From assembly GCA_019313105.1 (NCBI GenBank), contig JAFDBW010000098.1, forward strand, positions 1 through 18,724: 18,724 bases of DNA, written 5' to 3'. Shown one piece after another: positions 15,001 through 18,724 of this stretch. The DNA comes from Deltaproteobacteria bacterium. Its GTDB lineage: Bacteria; Desulfobacterota; Desulfuromonadia; Desulfuromonadales; BM103. A program made the position numbers and the translations under genes. The notes under the pieces were generated by a model. That model was not told where the DNA came from and did no database searches. It saw nothing but the letters and a program-made list of their open reading frames with translations. Every line of letters starts with the position of its first letter. Within the stretch, counting starts at the first letter, position 1.

Positions 15001-16656
15001 CATGAGTATATTGCGCGCCGGGCCCAGGTACTGTGTCAGGCTCATGACGATCTCTTCGCGCAGAGGATCGATAGGGGGATTGGTGATCTGCGCAAACAAC
15101 TGCTTGAAGTACCAGTAGAGAAGCTTGCTCTGTTTCGACAGGACTGCAACGGGAGTGTCGGTGCCCATGGAGCCAACCGGCTCCTGTCCATTGAGGGCCA
15201 TCGGAGCCATGATCTCCCGCATCTCTTCAAGAGTGTAGCCAAAGCTTCCCTGTGTGCGCTGCAGTTCCCCGCGTTTAGGTGCGCGCCTGGTTGCCGGGGC
15301 CGGCAGATCATCGAGTCGGATTAGGTACTCTCTCACCCATGAAGCATAGGGTTGGGCCGAAGCGAGATCGCCCTTGATTTCGTGGTCTTCCTTGAATTCA
15401 CCGGTTTCAACATCGACCAGAATCATCTTGCCGGGAGCCAGGCGCTCTTTGCGCAAGATCTTTTCGGGGGCAATATCCAGAACTCCGGCTTCCGAAGCAT
15501 AAATAATCTCGTCGTCGCTGGTGATCCAGTAGCGTGCCGGGCGCAGACCGTTACGGTCAAGAATTGCGACAAGCTGTTTGCCGTCACAAGCCACGATGTT
15601 GGCCGGTCCGTCCCATGGCTCCATCATGGTGGCATGGTATTCAAAAAAGCCTTTCACCTCGGGGCGCAGATGGGCTTTGGAAACCCAGGCCTCGGGAACC
15701 ATCATTGCCAGCGAGTGAGCCAAACTTCGACCGGTAACAACCAGCAGTTCGAGAGCGTTATCGAGACAGGCGGTGTCAGAGCTACCTTCGATAATCACCG
15801 GGTCCAGGTCACTGACCCCATCAGCCAGATCGAGGTGTGCAAAGAGGGCGGTCCGGGCCCGCATCCGGTTGATGTTGCCGCGCAAGGTGTTAATTTCGCC
15901 GTTGTGGGCGATATAGCGGAACGGCTGGGCCAGGTCCCAGGTCGGAAAGGTGTTGGTGCTGTAGCGCTGGTGGACGAAGGCGATTGCGCTGATGAGTCGC
16001 TCATCGTCGAGTTCAGGGAAGAAGGTGTTTAACTGTTCAGAGAGCAGCATCCCCTTGTAGAGAATCGTGCGACTGGAGAGCGAACAGACGTAGAACATCT
16101 CCTTGCCGGCAAGCTGGCCATCGCGGATTGCATTTTCGGCACGCTTGCGCGCCAGGTAGAGCATCAGCTCGAATTTGTCGGTCTCGACCTCACCACGGCC
16201 GACAAAAACCTGCATGACATAGGGCTCAACGGAACGGGCGTTGCGGCCGATGGTACTGCTGTCGGTTTTCACCTCACGCCAGCCGAGAAGACTGCAACCG
16301 ACGTTAGACAGTTCTCGATCCAACACTGCGATGCATGCTGCAAGGTTTTCATTGTTTCTGGGCAGAAACACAATACCAGCGCCGTATTCGCCTGACGCCG
16401 GCAATTCGAAATCACAAATTTCGCGGTAATAGGCATCTGGCATCTGGATCATCAAACCGGCGCCGTCGCCGTCGAGGGGGTCAGCACCCACGGCGCCACG
16501 ATGAGTCAGGTTGCAGAGGATTTCAATACCACGTTTGACGATACAATGGCTTTTTCGGCCTTTGATGTTGGCAATGAACCCGACACCGCAGTTATCGTGT
16601 TCGTTTGCTGGATCGTATAGGCCCTGAACGGGCGGCATACCTATATGAGCTGTCAT
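12091..16656 (-). CDS. gltB: Glutamate synthase large (alpha) subunit
   Basis: 1521 residues from ATG 16656, preceded by AAGGA 6 bases upstream. A TTG at 16689 would add 11 residues but lies at the predicted transcription start. A 22-residue propeptide (…PANEHDN) precedes C23 of CGVGFIANIKG, the N-terminal nucleophile of class-II glutaminases after cleavage. The FMN-binding synthase region contains IKQVASGRFGVTP and QGAKPGEGGQLPG. The [3Fe-4S] cysteines are C1138, C1144 and C1149 (CIMMRKCHLNTC). The C-terminal GXGXG beta-helix includes NDYVGKGMAGG and GNTVLYGATGGEVF. It splits glutamine and joins the ammonia to 2-oxoglutarate, making two glutamates with electrons from GltD. All key residues appear intact. 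First gene of the gltB-gltD operon in the usual proteobacterial order. Confidence 0.97.
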   Translation of the reverse strand: MTAHIGMPPVQGLYDPANEHDNCGVGFIANIKGRKSHCIVKRGIEILCNLTHRGAVGADPLDGDGAGLMIQMPDAYYREICDFELPASGEYGAGIVFLPRNNENLAACIAVLDRELSNVGCSLLGWREVKTDSSTIGRNARSVEPYVMQVFVGRGEVETDKFELMLYLARKRAENAIRDGQLAGKEMFYVCSLSSRTILYKGMLLSEQLNTFFPELDDERLISAIAFVHQRYSTNTFPTWDLAQPFRYIAHNGEINTLRGNINRMRARTALFAHLDLADGVSDLDPVIIEGSSDTACLDNALELLVVTGRSLAHSLAMMVPEAWVSKAHLRPEVKGFFEYHATMMEPWDGPANIVACDGKQLVAILDRNGLRPARYWITSDDEIIYASEAGVLDIAPEKILRKERLAPGKMILVDVETGEFKEDHEIKGDLASAQPYASWVREYLIRLDDLPAPATRRAPKRGELQRTQGSFGYTLEEMREIMAPMALNGQEPVGSMGTDTPVAVLSKQSKLLYWYFKQLFAQITNPPIDPLREEIVMSLTQYLGPARNILMPGPEHCQMLELDHPVITNDVLEQLRHSDIQGFRGTTLSTLFDADQGPDALENRLEALFVEAEAAIDASRTILVLSDRGVCAEKAPIPALLALSGIHHHLIRVGKRSQCSLVVETGEAREVHHFALLLGYGATAVNPYLVFQTLQDMVNQGMLPSQDGNTQADEETDIVYQYTQNYIKAIGKGLLKVFSKMGISTLQSYCSAQIFEIIGLNEEFTAKYFPGTASRIGGAGLKEIASESLLRHQHAYAEHIDPNRDLDRGSEYSWRREGETHLMNPEVIALLQHAVRSGNREDFKRYSTLVDSQSEQLCTLRGLFKFKKCATAIPLQEVEPVSAIVKRFCTGAMSLGSISTEAHEALAIAMNRLGGKSNTGEGGEDPRRYTPDANGDSRRSAIKQVASGRFGVTPHYLVNADELQIKIAQGAKPGEGGQLPGHKVSDYIGELRYSVPGVTLISPPPHHDIYSIEDIAQLIFDLKNCNPKADITVKLVSEIGVGTVAAGVSKGHAERVIIAGYDGGTGASPISSIKHAGIPWEIGLAETQQTLVLNDLRGRIIVQTDGQLRTARDVIIAAMLGAEEYAFATVALITVGCIMMRKCHLNTCPVGVATQDEALRAKFTGKPEHVVNYFTFLAEEVRAIMAELGVRSLDELIGQTQYLEMDTAIKHWKSQGLDYSRILTKPKVSEDIAIRRIQCQEHGLEKQLDNQLIKLAAPALERKEKVHIELPIRNSNRSFGTMLSGQIAMRHGREGLPENTINISLTGIAGQSFGAFLAPGIDLRLVGEANDYVGKGMAGGRISICPDPKATFSWHENSIVGNTVLYGATGGEVFFAGKAGERFCVRNSGVTAVVEGTGDHGCEYMTGGRMVCLGRTGRNFAAGMSGGFAYVLDDDNRFRRRCNPSMVDLEQMDLEDEDAVWLKQIISTHYEQTTSHRAAEILADWDTQLQRFVRVFPHEYRRVLTEQAAKAEMEKETAHG

Positions 16657-16692
16657 GTTTGTTCCTTGTCGTTGGCTACAGATAAGCAAAAT

Positions 16693-16701
16693 ATTATATC
16701 A
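16693..16701 (-). promoter_or_regulatory. Extended -10 promoter of the gltBD operon
   Basis: On the minus strand the sequence TGATATAAT gives a perfect TATAAT (16698-16693) with the TGn extension. No good -35 is present at the proper distance, as expected for this promoter type. It predicts transcription from about 16686, leaving a leader of about 30 nt before ATG 16656. Confidence 0.55.
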
Positions 16702-16808
16702 TGCATGTCAGATTACGGATGGAAGATTCTCGCAGAAGTTGGCCCGGTTGGGCTCGAGGATGGGCAAGCCTCTCATGCCGTGCGTACTATCTTATTTTGT
16801 GGCAACAA

Positions 16809-18724
16809 TCATTCCGGGGTTACTTCGGTGTTCATCTGTTCTTGTTGCGGTTTCACTCCGAACAGAGTCTGTAAATTACTGTCAATGCTTCTTAAATGCA
16901 AGTCTCTCTGTGGAAACGGGATTTCAATGCCTTCCTCACGGAACAGACGGTCGATTTGCACGCCCAGCTCGCTGTAGACTTTTAAACGGTCATCGATCGT
17001 ATGGATCCAGACGCGCAGTGCAAAGTCGATCGAGCTGTTACCGAAACCAGTGAAGATTGGACTCGGTGGGGGATAACTGAGTACATCAGGGTTTTCCTTC
17101 GCTGCCCTGGCCAGAATCTCCAGGACTTTTTCCAAGGGGCTGCCATAGGCGACGCCGACCGGCAGAACGACTCTGACGATTTTACTGCTGAAGGTCCAGT
17201 TGGTGACCTTCTGCGCGATCAGGTCAGCATTCGGCACGATAATCTCTGATCGGTCAAAGGTCTCAAAAATCGTCGAGCGCAGTCCAATTTTGGTGATCGT
17301 GCCCCAGTCTTGGTCGATATTAATCACATCGCCAACCTTGACCGGACGTTCGAACAGCAGGATCAGGCCGCTGACGAAATTGTTGACGATATTCTGCAGG
17401 CCGAATCCGATCCCGACCCCCAGAGCGCCGACGACGATCGAAAGGTTCTGCAGCCCAAGGCCGGCCATGCTGACGGCGACCAGGAAGCCGACGGTGAACA
17501 GGGCGTAGTGGGTCAGGCGCTTGAGCGACTCCTTGACGCCGATATCCATCTTCTTCGGCGTCATGAACTGCGAATCGACAAACGCCTGGATCACCCAGGA
17601 GATAATCGTGGTTAAATAGAGAATGATCACGACCAGCAAGATCATCTGGACGGAAATGTTAACTTCACCGATCGTATATTCAAAACCCAGCAGAGCTTCA
17701 TGTGCTTCGCTTGCGCTGTCGAAGATCTTCCAAACCACCAGCAGGTGTATGCCAAAGTTCACCATAATAATGGCACTCACCAATAATTGTAGTTTGCTGG
17801 TTGCCTCTTCCACACCAAGGAGCTGTATAAAATTCCGATTCCTGATTCCCTCTATCTGGATCAGTGAGGCTATGCCATTTTTTGCCAGATACAGGGCCAT
17901 TTTGAGGATAATCAGGGAGATATAAGTTGTGAGGGTGGCGTCAATCAGATTCGTGGTGAAACTTTCGAAACCGAGGGCGGAACTTATCAGGCCGATGATT
18001 GCGACACCCAGCAGCAGGAATATCCAGGGGCGCTGCCTGAGTATTTCCATGCCCGGTTTGCGGATCAGGTGCCAGCAGACCGGAATCGTCAATGCGCAAA
18101 TAAACGCATTATAGAGTTGCAGCAATGGCGTCGGCAGACCGAAAGTCCTGAGGGTTTTGGTGATGATGAAAACCACAGCAACGGCCCGTATGGCATTCTT
18201 TATCTCAGCTTTCGAATAGAAAGCATTTAACAGGCGCATTGCGGCGATTGTAATGGCCATGAACTGCAGCCATTTCAAGTTGATTGGCAGATTCCGGTTC
18301 AATTCGGTCAGCAACCCTATCGATGCGATGCTGATGAAAACGGCACTTGACAGGGGGCGCTGGAAGAGAAAAGCCCATTCATCGCTCAGAGGCAAGCCCC
18401 TTCTGGTGCGATAGGCAAACAACATGCTGATGATGAGCATGGAGAAAAGATATATGCCGATGGTTTTGCCATGGCGCTGTATAAAGCCACCCGGCAGGCG
18501 ACTGTTCGTCACAACATTTTCTCTAAAATTAGAGAAGAGTTCCCGGTCGAACTGATGGTAGAAATCTGGTTCGAACATCTCGATCGCATTGCGCCGGAAG
18601 GTGTTCCTGCGGAGATTGTCCATGGCCTTGTCAATCGTGTTCAGACGACTCGTAATAATCTCCTGTCCCGGGGCATATTTCTGCTGCGCTTTGATCAGTT
18701 CACTTGCGACCAGGGCGATTCGTT
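16809..18724 (-). CDS. Large multi-spanning MscS-family mechanosensitive channel (partial, N-terminus missing)
   Basis: 637 residues are visible; the frame stays open through ATG 18623 to the window edge (upstream residues RIALVASELIKAQQKYAPGQ), so the true start lies outside. A hydrophilic N-terminal stretch is followed by about eleven hydrophobic segments (for example TIGIYLFSMLIISMLFAY, NAIRAVAVVFIITKTL, RPWIFLLLGVAIIGLISSAL, ISVQMILLVVIILYLTTIIS). The last is the MscS pore helix LGVGIGFGLQNIVNNFVSGL, about 200 residues before the C-terminus. It leads into the cytosolic beta domain (ILLFERPVKVGDVI, WGTITKIGLRSTIFETFDRSE, IVPNADLIAQKVTNWTF) and the alpha/beta C-terminal cage. This layout resembles the MscK/MscM-type large channels that release solutes under osmotic downshock in the inner membrane. 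A 152-bp gap separates it from gltB, and no good terminator is seen there. Confidence 0.92.
   Translation of the reverse strand, partial: RIALVASELIKAQQKYAPGQEIITSRLNTIDKAMDNLRRNTFRRNAIEMFEPDFYHQFDRELFSNFRENVVTNSRLPGGFIQRHGKTIGIYLFSMLIISMLFAYRTRRGLPLSDEWAFLFQRPLSSAVFISIASIGLLTELNRNLPINLKWLQFMAITIAAMRLLNAFYSKAEIKNAIRAVAVVFIITKTLRTFGLPTPLLQLYNAFICALTIPVCWHLIRKPGMEILRQRPWIFLLLGVAIIGLISSALGFESFTTNLIDATLTTYISLIILKMALYLAKNGIASLIQIEGIRNRNFIQLLGVEEATSKLQLLVSAIIMVNFGIHLLVVWKIFDSASEAHEALLGFEYTIGEVNISVQMILLVVIILYLTTIISWVIQAFVDSQFMTPKKMDIGVKESLKRLTHYALFTVGFLVAVSMAGLGLQNLSIVVGALGVGIGFGLQNIVNNFVSGLILLFERPVKVGDVINIDQDWGTITKIGLRSTIFETFDRSEIIVPNADLIAQKVTNWTFSSKIVRVVLPVGVAYGSPLEKVLEILARAAKENPDVLSYPPPSPIFTGFGNSSIDFALRVWIHTIDDRLKVYSELGVQIDRLFREEGIEIPFPQRDLHLRSIDSNLQTLFGVKPQQEQMNTEVTPE

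Noticed and set aside
12454..16032. Many plus-strand frames of 80-226 codons opposite gltB
   Set aside because: Shadows of a very well conserved glutamate synthase gene; none has independent support.
16657..16689. TTG 16689 as the start of GltB
   Set aside because: It falls at the predicted transcription start of the extended -10 promoter; ATG 16656 has a good AAGGA site.
16741..16754. Small GCCC-GGTT-GGGC hairpin between the channel gene and gltB
   Set aside because: Only a four-pair stem with no T-run; too weak to call a terminator.

Overview
The window looks like bacterial chromosome from a Gram-negative, probably a member of the Desulfuromonadia (Geobacter/Desulfuromonas/Pelobacter relatives). 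This is an inference from gene content: a secreted multihaem c-type cytochrome with CXXCH motifs, a LivK-type periplasmic binding protein, a GltB/GltD NADPH-type glutamate synthase and the general protein style. No rRNA or tRNA gene, CRISPR array, or recognisable transposase or integrase gene is visible.

Left part (1-8476). The genes here are short transcription units separated by AT-richer intergenic DNA. In order they are: a truncated LivK-like ABC transporter binding protein (minus strand); a small TrpR-family repressor (plus) whose start codon lies in a perfect palindrome between two face-to-face promoters; an AraC-type atypical response regulator (plus); a five-haem cytochrome with C-terminal FN3/Ig-like domains (plus); a homocysteine S-methyltransferase (plus); an unrecognised small exported protein (plus); and a universal stress protein gene broken by a frameshift (minus). 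A family of about 55-bp hairpin-forming repeats occurs five times, always on the same strand. One copy lies in nearly every gap between transcription units from 1066 to 8066. The repeats look like mobile palindromic elements, bidirectional terminators, or both.

Middle part (8477-10619). A two-component system on the minus strand has an OmpR/PhoB-type regulator followed by an overlapping membrane histidine kinase, and ends in a strong intrinsic terminator. A separate inverted repeat with about 22-nt arms lies between this operon and the next.

Right part (10620-18724, all minus). gltB and gltD form a tight operon with an 8-nt overlap, behind an extended -10 promoter, and encode ammonium assimilation through glutamate synthase. 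Upstream lies a large multi-spanning MscS-type mechanosensitive channel whose N-terminus is cut by the window edge.

The most interesting signals are the TrpR operator/promoter arrangement, the repeat family that punctuates the transcription units, and the pairing of an AraC-type pseudo-receiver regulator with a modular cytochrome. I did not see convincing evidence for a wholly new multigene system.
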